From contig CALXYI010000035.1 in NCBI GenBank assembly GCA_944392935.1, positions 1 through 61,013 of the forward strand: 61,013 nt of DNA, read 5' to 3'. The number at the start of each line of letters is the position of its first letter. Positions within the stretch are counted from its first letter, which is position 1. This DNA comes from an uncultured Spirochaetaceae bacterium. Lineage in GTDB: Bacteria; Spirochaetota; Spirochaetia; Sphaerochaetales; Sphaerochaetaceae. The translations under genes were made by a program, and so were the position numbers. The notes below the pieces were generated by a model, which was not told the origin of the DNA, searched no databases, and worked only from the letters and a program-made list of their open reading frames with translations. This document shows positions 25,098-33,870 of this stretch, one piece after another.

Positions 25098-25907
25098 TCA
25101 GAGGGAGGACGGATCGAGATTCGCCTGCTCAATCGATCTGAAGTACCTGTAGGTATCGACCTTGAGCTCTCCGCATGCAGGCTCATCGCAGACGATGATG
25201 ACGCGCCGGTGCATCTGCAGCGCAGAGCAGGTCCATGCCTGCGATACCCCGCCCTCCACCGTATGCCTGAGCGCCCTTGCCTTGGCATGGCCGTTGACCA
25301 GTATCATGACCTCCCTGGCATCGAGGACAGTCTGGACACCGACGGTGAGCGCTTTTGATGGCACGCTCGCGATATTGCCGCCGAAGAAGCGGGAATTCAT
25401 TACCTTCGTATCATATGTGAGATCCTTCACGCGCGTCCGCGATGAAAGGGAGCTGAAGGGCTCATTGAATGCAATATGCCCATCCGCGCCTATGCCGCCG
25501 AGGAAGAGATCGATGCCGCCGCTTTCCGCTATCATCTCCTCATACTTCGTGCACTCCTTGTCCTCAGTCTCGGCAGTGCCATGCTGTGTATGGGTATTCG
25601 CAGGATCGATATCTATATGATCGAAGAAATTGCGATGCATGAACGTCCAGTAGCTCTGCTCGTGGTCCCTGGGCAGCCCGACATACTCATCCATATTGAA
25701 CGTGATGACATTCCTGAATGATATATATCCGGATCTACAGAGCTTTATCAGCTCCCTGTATGTCCCCAGCGGGGATGATCCCGTAGGAAGGCCAAGCACG
25801 AATGGCCGGCTTCCGCCGCTTCTCTCATGTTCCTTCATCCGCCGCGCAATATACCGCGCCGCCCACTGCGAAAGCTTATCATAATCCGGTTCGATGATGA
25901 CCCTCAT
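25098..25907 (-). CDS. nagB: Glucosamine-6-phosphate deaminase
   Basis: This 269-residue enzyme converts glucosamine 6-phosphate to fructose 6-phosphate and ammonia. Motifs are G-L-P-T-G-S-S-P, N-M-D-E-Y-V-G-L (catalytic Asp) and G-G-I-G-A-D-G-H-I-A-F-N-E-P. The ribosome site is AGGAGGG before ATG 25907. No nagA or amino-sugar transporter lies beside it, so it may serve amino-sugar salvage from imported sugars or cell-wall recycling. Confidence 0.96.
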   Translation of the reverse strand: MRVIIEPDYDKLSQWAARYIARRMKEHERSGGSRPFVLGLPTGSSPLGTYRELIKLCRSGYISFRNVITFNMDEYVGLPRDHEQSYWTFMHRNFFDHIDIDPANTHTQHGTAETEDKECTKYEEMIAESGGIDLFLGGIGADGHIAFNEPFSSLSSRTRVKDLTYDTKVMNSRFFGGNIASVPSKALTVGVQTVLDAREVMILVNGHAKARALRHTVEGGVSQAWTCSALQMHRRVIIVCDEPACGELKVDTYRYFRSIEQANLDPSSL

Positions 25908-25943
25908 GCGTCCCTCCTCTGGAAAAGGATACCATCGGGATGC

Positions 25944-27011
25944 TCAGAACGCAAACTCAATGACTCCGGAAGCTATGACGGCATCACCATCATACACAAC
26001 CGCGCTCTGCCCGGGAGCAGCTCCCCTGACGCTGCCGATGAAGGATACTGAGAATCCATCCTCTCCCGGCTCCACATATGCAGGCACGCCTTCCGAGGCG
26101 CTCCTTATCTTCACGGTGTAGATCCTCCCCGGATCGAAGCCGGAAGCCGATACGAAGACGGGATCAGAGGCTTTGAGATGCGAGGAATGGGTGCTTGGCT
26201 CCGTGCCTGCTATGACACGGTTATGCTCGGCATCGAGGCCTATGACATACAGCGGCTCGGAATATGCGACGCCAAGTCCCCTCCTCTGCCCGATAGTATA
26301 ATGCCAGTACCCCCTGTGATGGCCGATGACAGTCCCGTCGGCAAGCGCTATATCGCCTTCCCTGTCATCCACGGAAAGGAGCCCTGAATAATCACCGCCG
26401 TAGAAATCCTGGCTCTCGCGCTGCCCTGCAGGATGGAAGCCCAGGATCTCATCCATCCTCCTGACATCCTTCTTCAGCATCTCCCCCAGCGGAAAGAGCG
26501 TCCATGAAAGCTGCTCCTGCGAAAGGCGTGAGAGGAAGTAGCTCTGGTCCTTTCCTGCATCCCTGGCCTTCAGCAGCCCGTAGCGGCCATTCCCAAGGCG
26601 GCGGACACGCGCATAATGCCCTGTCGCGAATGCATCGAAATCGAGGATGGACCTGGCATGGTCCACCATGGCACCGAACTTGATCTTCTGGTTGCACCAG
26701 ATGCATGGATTGGGCGTGCGTCCCCCCAGGTACTCCGACCTGAAATCATCGAGTACCGTGCTCTCGAAGAGATCAGAGCAGTCGACCGTATAGTGCCTTA
26801 TCCCGATCTTCTCCGATATCATGCGGATACGCTCCAGATCGGCATCCCTGTCCGGGCTGCAGCAGCTTCCCGGAGAGGCAGGAGATGGATAAGGCGAATC
26901 CTCCTTCCAGATGATCATGGTGATGCCAGAGACATCGTATCCCTGGCTCTTCAGGAGATAGGCTGCGATGGAGGAATCCATCCCCCCGGACATACCGACA
27001 AGAACCTTCAT
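25944..27011 (-). CDS. mnmA: tRNA-specific 2-thiouridylase MnmA
   Basis: This 355-residue PP-loop enzyme makes 2-thiouridine at wobble U34 of Lys, Glu and Gln tRNAs. The ATP loop is S-G-G-M-D-S (8-13). A CxxC lies at C103-C106 (NPCIWCN), and the GQRRGLGV motif is near residue 232. No cysteine occurs after residue 106. The segment that usually holds the second catalytic Cys reads E-S-Q-D-F-Y-G-G-D-Y (about 189-198). This points to a CxxC, iron-sulfur-using subtype rather than the disulfide-cycling type. ATG 27011 gives the family N-terminus; the upstream TTG at 27029 is rejected. Confidence 0.92.
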   Translation of the reverse strand: MKVLVGMSGGMDSSIAAYLLKSQGYDVSGITMIIWKEDSPYPSPASPGSCCSPDRDADLERIRMISEKIGIRHYTVDCSDLFESTVLDDFRSEYLGGRTPNPCIWCNQKIKFGAMVDHARSILDFDAFATGHYARVRRLGNGRYGLLKARDAGKDQSYFLSRLSQEQLSWTLFPLGEMLKKDVRRMDEILGFHPAGQRESQDFYGGDYSGLLSVDDREGDIALADGTVIGHHRGYWHYTIGQRRGLGVAYSEPLYVIGLDAEHNRVIAGTEPSTHSSHLKASDPVFVSASGFDPGRIYTVKIRSASEGVPAYVEPGEDGFSVSFIGSVRGAAPGQSAVVYDGDAVIASGVIEFAF

Positions 27012-27029
27012 AAGCCAATCGTAGCACAA

Positions 27030-28946
27030 TCAGCGGTAGATTGACTCTATCTGGCTGGCATACATCTCCTGTATGACGCTCCTCTTCACTTCCTGCTTAG
27101 CCGACAGCTCGCGCCCTGGCTGGAAGCTGTCGCAGAGGATAGCGAAGCCCGAGACCTGCTCGAATGGCTTGAAGCCACGCTCCCGCGATACGAGGCGCAT
27201 CACCTCGGATGAGATGAGATGCCTCACCTCCTCCATCCCAGAGAGGTCCGAACGGCTTATGTACGGGATACGGTTCTCCTTGAGATATCTCTCGGTATTC
27301 TTCTTGTCCAGGACTATGAGGGCTCCGAGGAACTTCTCGTCCTGACCGACAGCCACAGCTGTCTCGATGTACTCGCTCTCCATCAGCGCAGCCTCTATCG
27401 GCACCGGCTCGATATTCTCGCCTCCCGAGAGGACTATAGTATCCTTCACCCTCCCGACTATGGCGAAGTCCCCGCGGGCCTCGAGGACCGCAAGATCCCC
27501 GGTATGGAGGAAACCCTCACGGTCTATGATCCTGTCCGTGCGTTCCTGATCCTTATAGTATCCCTTCATGACCTGGGGCCCGCGGACAAGGAGCTCACCC
27601 TTCTCGCCGGGAGGGAGGATACGGCCATCCTCGGTACTCACCACACGGAGCTCTGTGCCATCGAACGGATGGATGAAGCCGCGGATCGAATGCGGATATG
27701 CCGCAACGCCTATCACCGGCGCTGTTTCCGTCATGCCGTAGCCATTGAGCAGCTTCACGCCTATGGCCGAGAAGAACTCATCGACATCCTTGCTCATCGA
27801 GCCGCCACCGGAGATGCCTGCGATGAATGCCGACCCGAACTTCTCCTTGATCTGCGAGAATGCGAGACGGTCACCGATGCGGTACAGCAGACCGAAGAGA
27901 AGATAAGGCAGGAAGCCTATAACCTTGCCCGGCAGGCCGGACTTCTTCCTGAAGCGCGGCCTCAGCCCCAGCACCATATCCTCGAAGTACCTGTATTTCC
28001 TTGAAGCTGCGAGGAAGAACGAGAACATCCTGCGCTCGAACGGCTTCTTCTGCCTCAGGCTCTGGTTCACACCTGCCTTGACGGTCTCCCAGATGCGCGG
28101 CACTGAGCACATGAGCTCCGGGTTTATCCTCAGCAGATCATTGAGCATTATCTTGCCTATGGGCTTTGAGTATGCCAGCACGCTGGCCTCATAGATGGCA
28201 ACATACTGTATGATGCGCTCGAATGAATGCCATACAGGCAGCACCGAAAGCCATTTCCATCCTGGCTGGAAATCTATGATCTTATCGATCTCCCCAAGCT
28301 GGTAGAGCATATTGCGATGGCTGAGCATGACGCCTTTGGGAAGCCCGGTAGTGCCGGACGTGAAGATTATCGTGGCCGTATCATCCGCCTCCCCCTGCGC
28401 TATCTCCCCCTCTATCTCATCCCTGCCGCCTGCCCCATCAAGCGCCCCAAGACCTTCGGAGAGCAGATCCGCGTACTTCGTAACGGCTATGCCATCAACC
28501 CCCTCCATCTCTCCATCGATCAGTATCAGCTCCTTCAGTGCAGGAAGCGATGAGCGCAGATCGAGTATCTTCCCAGCCTGCTCCTCGTTCTCCGCGAAGG
28601 CTAGGGGTGCCTCCGTGACCGAGAGTATGTGCTCGACCTCGTATGGCATGGCATCACGCCCACGGGGGACATCAGCTGCCCCGAGCGCGAGTATGGCGAG
28701 ATCCGCAGCAAGCCATTCAGGCCTGTTGTCGCTGATGATGCCGATATTGTCGCCTCTCCTCACCCCATGGCGGCGGAGCGCAAGCGCAACAGCCCGCACC
28801 TCGCGCTGCAGCTCGGCAAAGGTCCTGGGAATGAACGCGCCACGGCGGTTCTTGCCCATCTGTATATTCCTGTGCGGATATTCTGCCGCTCTCTCATCGA
28901 AGAGCTGGACCAGCGTTCTGTACAAAGCATTCTCCTTTTCTGACAT
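27030..28946 (-). CDS. Long-chain fatty-acid CoA ligase (AMP-forming)
   Basis: This 638-residue acyl-CoA synthetase belongs to the FadD15/ACSL subgroup. Motifs are I-I-F-T-S-G-T-T-G-L-P-K-G-V (about 205-218), G-Y-G-M-T-E-T-A-P and G-F-L-H-T-G-D-L-A, then G-R-V-K-D-T-I-V-L-S-G-G-E-N-I-E-P. A promoter (28967-28995) overlaps the upstream ATG (28979), so ATG 28946 is preferred. A TTG seven codons later has a good AAGGAG in front and may be used. It is the last large gene before the iron-type locus. Confidence 0.87.
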   Translation of the reverse strand: MSEKENALYRTLVQLFDERAAEYPHRNIQMGKNRRGAFIPRTFAELQREVRAVALALRRHGVRRGDNIGIISDNRPEWLAADLAILALGAADVPRGRDAMPYEVEHILSVTEAPLAFAENEEQAGKILDLRSSLPALKELILIDGEMEGVDGIAVTKYADLLSEGLGALDGAGGRDEIEGEIAQGEADDTATIIFTSGTTGLPKGVMLSHRNMLYQLGEIDKIIDFQPGWKWLSVLPVWHSFERIIQYVAIYEASVLAYSKPIGKIMLNDLLRINPELMCSVPRIWETVKAGVNQSLRQKKPFERRMFSFFLAASRKYRYFEDMVLGLRPRFRKKSGLPGKVIGFLPYLLFGLLYRIGDRLAFSQIKEKFGSAFIAGISGGGSMSKDVDEFFSAIGVKLLNGYGMTETAPVIGVAAYPHSIRGFIHPFDGTELRVVSTEDGRILPPGEKGELLVRGPQVMKGYYKDQERTDRIIDREGFLHTGDLAVLEARGDFAIVGRVKDTIVLSGGENIEPVPIEAALMESEYIETAVAVGQDEKFLGALIVLDKKNTERYLKENRIPYISRSDLSGMEEVRHLISSEVMRLVSRERGFKPFEQVSGFAILCDSFQPGRELSAKQEVKRSVIQEMYASQIESIYR

Positions 28947-28966
28947 TTTATCAAAATCTGTCAAAA

Positions 28967-28995
28967 ACAATATTGCCATAACGGAAACGTGTCAA
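28967..28995 (-). promoter_or_regulatory. Promoter of the second acyl-CoA synthetase gene
   Basis: Read leftward: TTGACA (28990-28995), 17-base spacer, TATTGT (28967-28972). The start of transcription would be about 15 bases before ATG 28946, which rules out the upstream ATG at 28979. Confidence 0.65.
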
Positions 28996-29028
28996 GCAGA
29001 AGGAAAATGGAAGGAAAAAGCAAAAAGC

Positions 29029-29059
29029 AGTTAGCAAATGCTAACTAATATGCTATGAT
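29029..29059 (+). promoter_or_regulatory. Operator-overlapped promoter of the DUF3793-flavodoxin genes
   Basis: A perfect 8-2-8 palindrome AGTTAGCA-AA-TGCTAACT (29029-29046) covers the -35 box TTAGCA (29031-29036). The -10 box TATGAT (29054-29059) follows after 17 bases. Binding there would block RNA polymerase. The half-site resembles TTAG-type operators of metal-dependent repressors (DtxR/IdeR/MntR-like), which is inference. Confidence 0.65.
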
Positions 29060-29073
29060 GTACCCATCAGAGC

Positions 29074-29107
29074 GGGATGGACCCTTTGTCCTTCTCCGGT
29101 CCATCCC
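29074..29107 (+). other. Strong hairpin in the DUF3793 leader
   Basis: Perfect 10-bp inverted repeat GGGATGGACC (29074-29083) / GGTCCATCCC (29098-29107) with a 14-base loop, in the 5' leader between promoter and second operator. No T-run follows, so it is not a standard terminator; mRNA stability or attenuation are possible. Confidence 0.5.
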
Positions 29108-29135
29108 CGTCTCTCCTGGCTGGCTGCGCGATTTG

Positions 29136-29155
29136 CAGTTAGCCATGACTAACTG
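29136..29155 (+). promoter_or_regulatory. Second palindromic operator before DUF3793
   Basis: CAGTTAG (29136-29142) and CTAACTG (29149-29155) form a 7-6-7 inverted repeat using the same GTTAG/CTAAC half-site as the promoter operator about 107 bases upstream. It ends just before the GAGG ribosome site. The two sites could allow looping or a roadblock. Confidence 0.55.
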
Positions 29156-29163
29156 AGGATGAT

Positions 29164-29709
29164 ATGAGCTTTGAGGAACTGATCGTGCGCCATGCTTCCC
29201 CCACTCTTGCGGACCTTAAGAGCGCCTCGCTCGTCTGCCTGTCCATGCTTGATGGGAACGAAGGCTGCAAGGAGGAACTGGAGGGAAAAGGACTTTCGTT
29301 CCTCCAGCTGCGGAACCGGAAAGGATGCCCACTGCTCCTTGTCTACAGGAAGAACAGGCTGAAGGCAGCCCTGTGCAATGCCGCGGCAGCCACGATCCTG
29401 AAGGAATGCGGCTACGATCCCGAGGATCTGGAAGGCTGCCTTGAGATGCTCCGGCGGAGGTTCCTTACGGAAAGCTGTCCGCATGAGGTGGGCATATTCC
29501 TCGGCTATCCGGCAGAGGACGTGCAGGGATTCATCGAGAACTCCGGCCGCAACGCGATCTTCTCCGGGATATGGAAGGTCTACTCGGATCCGGGGAGGGC
29601 CAGGGAGATCATCAGGAGATGGACGGAGTGCAGGAGCCGGTACATCGAATGCTTCTGCAATGGCACTGAGCTGACAAGGCTCTGCATAGGGCCTGAGGAG
29701 GTGATATGA
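29164..29709 (+). CDS. DUF3793 family protein
   Basis: This 181-residue cytoplasmic protein is of the DUF3793 family. It contains the conserved L-Q-L-R-N-R-K-G-C-P-L-L-L-V-Y-R stretch, E-x-x-L-x-x-L-x-x-R-F and the H-E-V-G-I-F-L-G-Y-P-A-E-D-V segment, with W-K-V-Y near residue 139. The function is unknown, but the family is typically beside flavodoxin and iron transport genes, as here. The start follows GAGGATGAT. The stop overlaps flavodoxin as ATGA. Confidence 0.85.
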   Translation: MSFEELIVRHASPTLADLKSASLVCLSMLDGNEGCKEELEGKGLSFLQLRNRKGCPLLLVYRKNRLKAALCNAAAATILKECGYDPEDLEGCLEMLRRRFLTESCPHEVGIFLGYPAEDVQGFIENSGRNAIFSGIWKVYSDPGRAREIIRRWTECRSRYIECFCNGTELTRLCIGPEEVI

Positions 29710-30128
29710 AGAAGGTCGCAATGGTGTATTTCTCCGCAACGGGGAACACCGAGGCAATGGCCAGGATAATCGAGGACGCCCTCTCCGGAAAGGCAGAGGT
29801 CACCGTAATCGATCCTGCCGTATTCGGTCCATCGGACATGGATTCCTACGATGCTTATGCATTCGGATGCCCCGCAATGGGCGCAGAGGTGCTTGAGGAG
29901 GATACCTATGAACCGATGTTCGCATCGATTGAGGGCAGCCTGCAGGGCAGGAGGATCATCCTCTTCGGCTCCTACGGCTGGGGAGATGGCGAATGGATGA
30001 GGAACTGGGAGGAGAGATGCCGGCTCAGCGGCGCTGTCCTCGCGGCAGATCCCGTAATCGCAGCAGAGGCTCCGGATGATGATGCCGCAGCCGCGCTGAA
30101 GGAGGCTGCAGACGCACTGATAGCATAA
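29706..30128 (+). CDS. Flavodoxin
   Basis: This 140-residue FMN protein carries low-potential electrons and often replaces ferredoxin when iron is scarce. The phosphate-binding loop is S-A-T-G-N-T-E (10-16), followed by C-P-A-M-G and F-G-S-Y-G-W-G-D-G-E-W. Length and motifs fit short-chain clostridial-type flavodoxin. It is translationally coupled to DUF3793 and lies under the same operators, consistent with induction under metal limitation. Confidence 0.93.
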   Translation: MKKVAMVYFSATGNTEAMARIIEDALSGKAEVTVIDPAVFGPSDMDSYDAYAFGCPAMGAEVLEEDTYEPMFASIEGSLQGRRIILFGSYGWGDGEWMRNWEERCRLSGAVLAADPVIAAEAPDDDAAAALKEAADALIA

Positions 30129-30151
30129 TCGGATACCAGCAATAACGCTCC

Positions 30152-30177
30152 TGGGCCCTTGGCTGATGCCAGGGGCC
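30152..30177 (+). terminator. Possible terminator after flavodoxin
   Basis: A long GC-rich hairpin (CCCTTGGC, loop TGAT, GCCAGGGG) lies 24 bases after the flavodoxin stop and is followed only by ATTCTT. It would at most partly terminate transcription before the ABC genes. Confidence 0.4.
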
Positions 30178-30243
30178 ATTCTTAACGCATAAATAACTTC
30201 TTCTGAACAGATCCGGAACATGGATTTGAATAGTATTCCGATT

Positions 30244-31197
30244 ATGCAGATACAGCTCATAGGTATCAGGAAAGCCTTCGACGGAAAGGAAGTCATCCAT
30301 CCTACGGATATGACGATAGAGGACAGAAGCTTCACATCTCTTCTCGGACCATCCGGCTGCGGAAAGACAACGCTGCTCAGGATGATCGCGGGGCTCGAGA
30401 CTCCGGATGAAGGGGAGATCCTCTTCGGAAGCCGCACTGTCTTCTCGGCCTCGCAGGGCATCAGCATGCCGCCGGAAAGAAGAGGGCTTGGATTCGTATT
30501 CCAGGATTTCGCCCTGTGGCCGCACCTCACCGTCAGGGAGAATGTCGCATTCGGACTCAGGGCCGCCAAGCGCACGGAAGGCCTTGATGCAAAAGTCCGG
30601 GATGCACTGCATCAGGTCAAGCTCGACGATTACATCTCCTACTACCCTTCCCAGCTCTCGGGCGGACAGCAGCAGAGGGTCGCATTCGCACGCGCCATAG
30701 TCACGGAACCGGAATGCATACTCTTCGACGAGCCGCTCTCCGCACTCGATGCAATGCTGAGGGAAGAGATGAGGACGGAGCTGAGGGAGCTTGCCGGGAA
30801 GCTCGGAATCACATCGGTATTCGTCACGCATGACCAACACGAGGCCATGTCTATGTCAACGAGGATAGCGCTCATATCCAAAGGAAGCATAGAGCAGTAT
30901 GACACCCCGGAGAATGTGTATGCACACCCTGCAACGGCATTCGCGGCGCATTTCATCGGAGCCTCGAACTGGATTGATGACAGGACGATGTTCCGTCCAG
31001 AAGAAGCCTCACTTTCCGCTATCGATGGAGCGGAGGAATTCCTGGCGAAGGTCACGGGATCTGAATACATGGGATCCGGATACATCATCCATCTTGAATA
31101 CAGCCAGCGGAGATGGACCATGGAAAGCCGGACCAAAGCAGAAAGCGGCAGCATGCTGCCGATCTACATAAAACCAGAAAGAATAGTAAGACTATGA
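30244..31197 (+). CDS. Iron(III)-type ABC transporter ATP-binding protein
   Basis: This 317-residue FbpC/PotA-like ATPase has Walker A G-P-S-G-C-G-K-T (about 38-45), Q-loop V-F-Q-D-F, signature L-S-G-G-Q-Q-Q-R and Walker B I-L-F-D-E-P-L-S-A-L-D. The H-loop reads V-T-H-D-Q-H-E-A, and a C-terminal TOBE-like beta domain follows. ATG 30244 gives the family N-terminus (MQIQLIGIRKAF); ATG 30220 adds eight residues and is also possible. It is first of three importer genes. The substrate is probably ferric iron, judged from the partner genes and flavodoxin context; thiamine or a phosphonate cannot be excluded. Confidence 0.88.
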   Translation: MQIQLIGIRKAFDGKEVIHPTDMTIEDRSFTSLLGPSGCGKTTLLRMIAGLETPDEGEILFGSRTVFSASQGISMPPERRGLGFVFQDFALWPHLTVRENVAFGLRAAKRTEGLDAKVRDALHQVKLDDYISYYPSQLSGGQQQRVAFARAIVTEPECILFDEPLSALDAMLREEMRTELRELAGKLGITSVFVTHDQHEAMSMSTRIALISKGSIEQYDTPENVYAHPATAFAAHFIGASNWIDDRTMFRPEEASLSAIDGAEEFLAKVTGSEYMGSGYIIHLEYSQRRWTMESRTKAESGSMLPIYIKPERIVRL

Positions 31198-31208
31198 AGG
31201 AGACAACG

Positions 31209-32162
31209 ATGAAGAGGATTCTTATCACACTTGCTCTTTTTGCGGCTGTTGCCGGTCTTCCGGCTGCAGGTAATGTCACTGTCTACATGCCCTCCCCTGC
31301 AGGACTTGCCGATAAGCTTGCTGCGGATTTCGAGGAGAAGACAGGAATAGAGGTGAAGACCTTCCAGGGCACAACAGGCGAGATCCTGGCACGTCTTGAG
31401 GCCGAGAAAGCCAATCCCGTTGCCGATGTCGTGATACTTGCCTCATGGTCAGACGGCCTCTCGATGAAAGAGACAGGCAATCTCGTATCCTATACGCCAG
31501 CAAATGCCGACAAGGCAGTTCCGGGATGGATTGATGGGGATTCGATGCTCTTCGGATACAGCGCATCAGCTGTAGGCGTGATATACAATACTCTGATCTA
31601 CCCAACGATGGATGCTGACTGGGATGAGCTCGCGGGCGCTGACTACACAGACCAGCTGGCAATCCCGGATCCTGAGCTCTCCGGAGCATGCAAGGACTTC
31701 GTCGCAGGTTATGTGACAGAGTATGGATGGGATACCTTCGAGGCACTTGCCGCAAACGGCATGACAGTTCCAGGTGCAAACAGGGCTGCCCTTGATGCAG
31801 TGACGACAGGCGAAGTCGGAGTGCTCGTAGCAGGTGTCGATTACAATGCCTACTCATCAATAGCAAAGGGTGAACCGCTCGCAATCTACTATCCTGCCGG
31901 CGGCACAATCGTCAATCCGCGCCCTGCGATGATAATGAAGACAGCCCCGGAGATGGACAATGCAAAGGCTTTCATCGATTACCTCTATTCAGAGGATGCA
32001 CAGAAGATGGCAGCTGATGCATATCTCCTGCCTGGCCGTGCGGACATCCCGGCAGAGGGCAGGACGCAGCTCCAGGAGATACCTCAGATAACCCCTGACT
32101 GGGACAGCATGATGGAAATCGCCTCCGATGCTGCCGCAAGGATCAACGGACTCTGCGACTGA
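31209..32162 (+). CDS. Iron(III)-type ABC substrate-binding protein
   Basis: This 317-residue periplasmic protein has a signal peptide (about 1-18, A-G-L-P-A-A-G) and the family 1 (FbpA/AfuA) fold pattern. It begins N-V-T-V-Y-M-P-S-P, then F-E-E-K-T-G-I-E-V, and A-D-V-V-I-L-A-S-W. ATG 31209 sits six bases after AAGGAG; the ATG at 31194 lacks one. It lies 11 bases after the ATPase gene. Tyrosines that could bind metal are present (Y-N near the middle), but the exact ligands cannot be assigned. Confidence 0.85.
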   Translation: MKRILITLALFAAVAGLPAAGNVTVYMPSPAGLADKLAADFEEKTGIEVKTFQGTTGEILARLEAEKANPVADVVILASWSDGLSMKETGNLVSYTPANADKAVPGWIDGDSMLFGYSASAVGVIYNTLIYPTMDADWDELAGADYTDQLAIPDPELSGACKDFVAGYVTEYGWDTFEALAANGMTVPGANRAALDAVTTGEVGVLVAGVDYNAYSSIAKGEPLAIYYPAGGTIVNPRPAMIMKTAPEMDNAKAFIDYLYSEDAQKMAADAYLLPGRADIPAEGRTQLQEIPQITPDWDSMMEIASDAAARINGLCD

Positions 32163-32177
32163 GGAATGGAGGAAATG

Positions 32178-33836
32178 ATGAAGAAGAAAGCGCTTATAGC
32201 CATTCTCACCGCATTCCTGATCTTCCTCATCGTATGTCCCCTCCTCTCGATATTCGCAAGGGCTGTCATCTCGGAGGATGGCAGCCTTGATATAATCCAG
32301 GCAGCGGAGACGATAACAGAGGAAGGCAACCTGAGGATGATCGGATCATCCATTCTCCTCGGCATCCTCGTAGTACTGGTCTCGTCCATCATCGCACTTC
32401 CGCTTGCCTGGTTCTTCTCACGGACGCGCTTCTCGCGCTGGAAGGCATTCGATATCATATTCATGATTCCATTCATGACACCGCCGTACATAGCCTCTAT
32501 GGGATGGATACTCTTCATGCAGAAACGCGGGCTTCTCACCCAGCTCGCCCCATCGCTTTCATTCATGACGGATGCCTTCTTCTCGCTCGGGGGACTCGTG
32601 GCAGTCATGTCATTCCACGTGTTCCCGTTCATGATGACGATGATGAAGAACGCCATGCTCAGGATCCCCTCCTCTCTCGAGGAGGCAGGGGCGGTATCCG
32701 GAGCAGGCCTCTTGATGCGCATAAGGCGTATCCTTCTTCCGCTTCTCTCCGGGAACTATGCAATAGGGGCTCTTCTGGTATTCGTCAAGACGATTTCAGA
32801 GTACGGCACGCCTTCAACGCTAGGACGCCGTATAGGCTTCGATGTATTCACCACCGATATACACAGATACGCGGCTGTCGCCCCCATAGAATTCGGGAAA
32901 TCGGCATCACTGGCCTCTGTCCTGGTCGGCATCTGCCTGCTGATGTGGCTGATCCAGAACTTCATAACGATGCGCCGCAGCTACAGCCTCGTAGGAGGAA
33001 GGAACCAAAGAGCCGGGCTGACGAAGCTCGGAAAAGCCGGAATGGCTGCCGGCTGGGGATTCATCATCCTCGTGCTGTCCGTATCAATCGTCATCCCGTA
33101 CTTCTCGATAATAGCCTCATCGCTGATCGATCTCCGCGGCTATGGCCTCAGGGCAGGAAACTTCACGCTGCATCACTATGCGGAGCTCTTTACGGAGAAT
33201 GACAAGGGCTGGTCAGCGCTCATGAACTCGTTATTCCTGTCCGCGGTATCGGCAACCATATGCGCCCTTCTGGGCACCCTGATAGTCCTGGCTGTCCGGA
33301 ATGCCGGCAAGAAAGCCGGAAGAGCGATAGAGGCAATCGGGCTGATACCGGAAATGCTTCCATCGATAGTGCTTGTCATCGGCATAATGCTCTTCTACAA
33401 CACTATCCACAGGATAATACCGGCATACAATACGATCTGGATGATGGTTATCGCCTACGTGATACTCTTCGTTCCATATACAGTGCAGTATGTGACATCG
33501 TCATTCACCCAGATATCCCCATCGCTCGCAGCGGCAGGCCGCGTTGCAGGCGGCACTCCGTTCTATGTATTCCGCCGCATAACGCTTCCACTGATAATGC
33601 GTGGCATTATGACCGGCTGGATGATGACATTCATCATAGCCTTCAGGGAGCTGGTCACAGCATCGCTCATCGCACCCCCGGACACCCTTGTCGTATCGAC
33701 ATACATCGTAAGGGAATTCGAGCAGGGTTCCGTTGCACTTGGAATGTCGATGGCTGTCATCTGCGTGTTCCTTACGACAACATCCCTCATCCTGCTCAAC
33801 TGGGCAGTGGACAGAGGTCGGGGAAAAGCTTCTTGA
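32178..33836 (+). CDS. Iron(III)-type ABC transporter permease (fused two-domain)
   Basis: This 552-residue FbpB-like permease has about 12 membrane helices in two homologous halves, each with an EAA loop: E-E-A-G-A-V-S-G-A-G in the first half and A-A-A-G-R-V-A-G-G in the second. Fusing both permease domains in one chain is usual for iron and thiamine importers. Several in-frame ATGs cluster at the start; ATG 32178 has the best GGAGG spacing, and 32166 is the longest choice. The end overlaps the promoter of the downstream regulator gene. Confidence 0.87.
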   Translation: MKKKALIAILTAFLIFLIVCPLLSIFARAVISEDGSLDIIQAAETITEEGNLRMIGSSILLGILVVLVSSIIALPLAWFFSRTRFSRWKAFDIIFMIPFMTPPYIASMGWILFMQKRGLLTQLAPSLSFMTDAFFSLGGLVAVMSFHVFPFMMTMMKNAMLRIPSSLEEAGAVSGAGLLMRIRRILLPLLSGNYAIGALLVFVKTISEYGTPSTLGRRIGFDVFTTDIHRYAAVAPIEFGKSASLASVLVGICLLMWLIQNFITMRRSYSLVGGRNQRAGLTKLGKAGMAAGWGFIILVLSVSIVIPYFSIIASSLIDLRGYGLRAGNFTLHHYAELFTENDKGWSALMNSLFLSAVSATICALLGTLIVLAVRNAGKKAGRAIEAIGLIPEMLPSIVLVIGIMLFYNTIHRIIPAYNTIWMMVIAYVILFVPYTVQYVTSSFTQISPSLAAAGRVAGGTPFYVFRRITLPLIMRGIMTGWMMTFIIAFRELVTASLIAPPDTLVVSTYIVREFEQGSVALGMSMAVICVFLTTTSLILLNWAVDRGRGKAS

Positions 33837-33861
33837 ACATCACAATCGTTTGGGATAACTT
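33833..33861 (+). promoter_or_regulatory. Promoter of the GntR regulator gene
   Basis: TTGAAC (33833-33838), 17-base spacer, TAACTT (33856-33861). TGAAC and GTTCA flank the pair as an inverted repeat, a possible autoregulatory site. Confidence 0.5.
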
Positions 33862-33870
33862 GTTCAGGAA

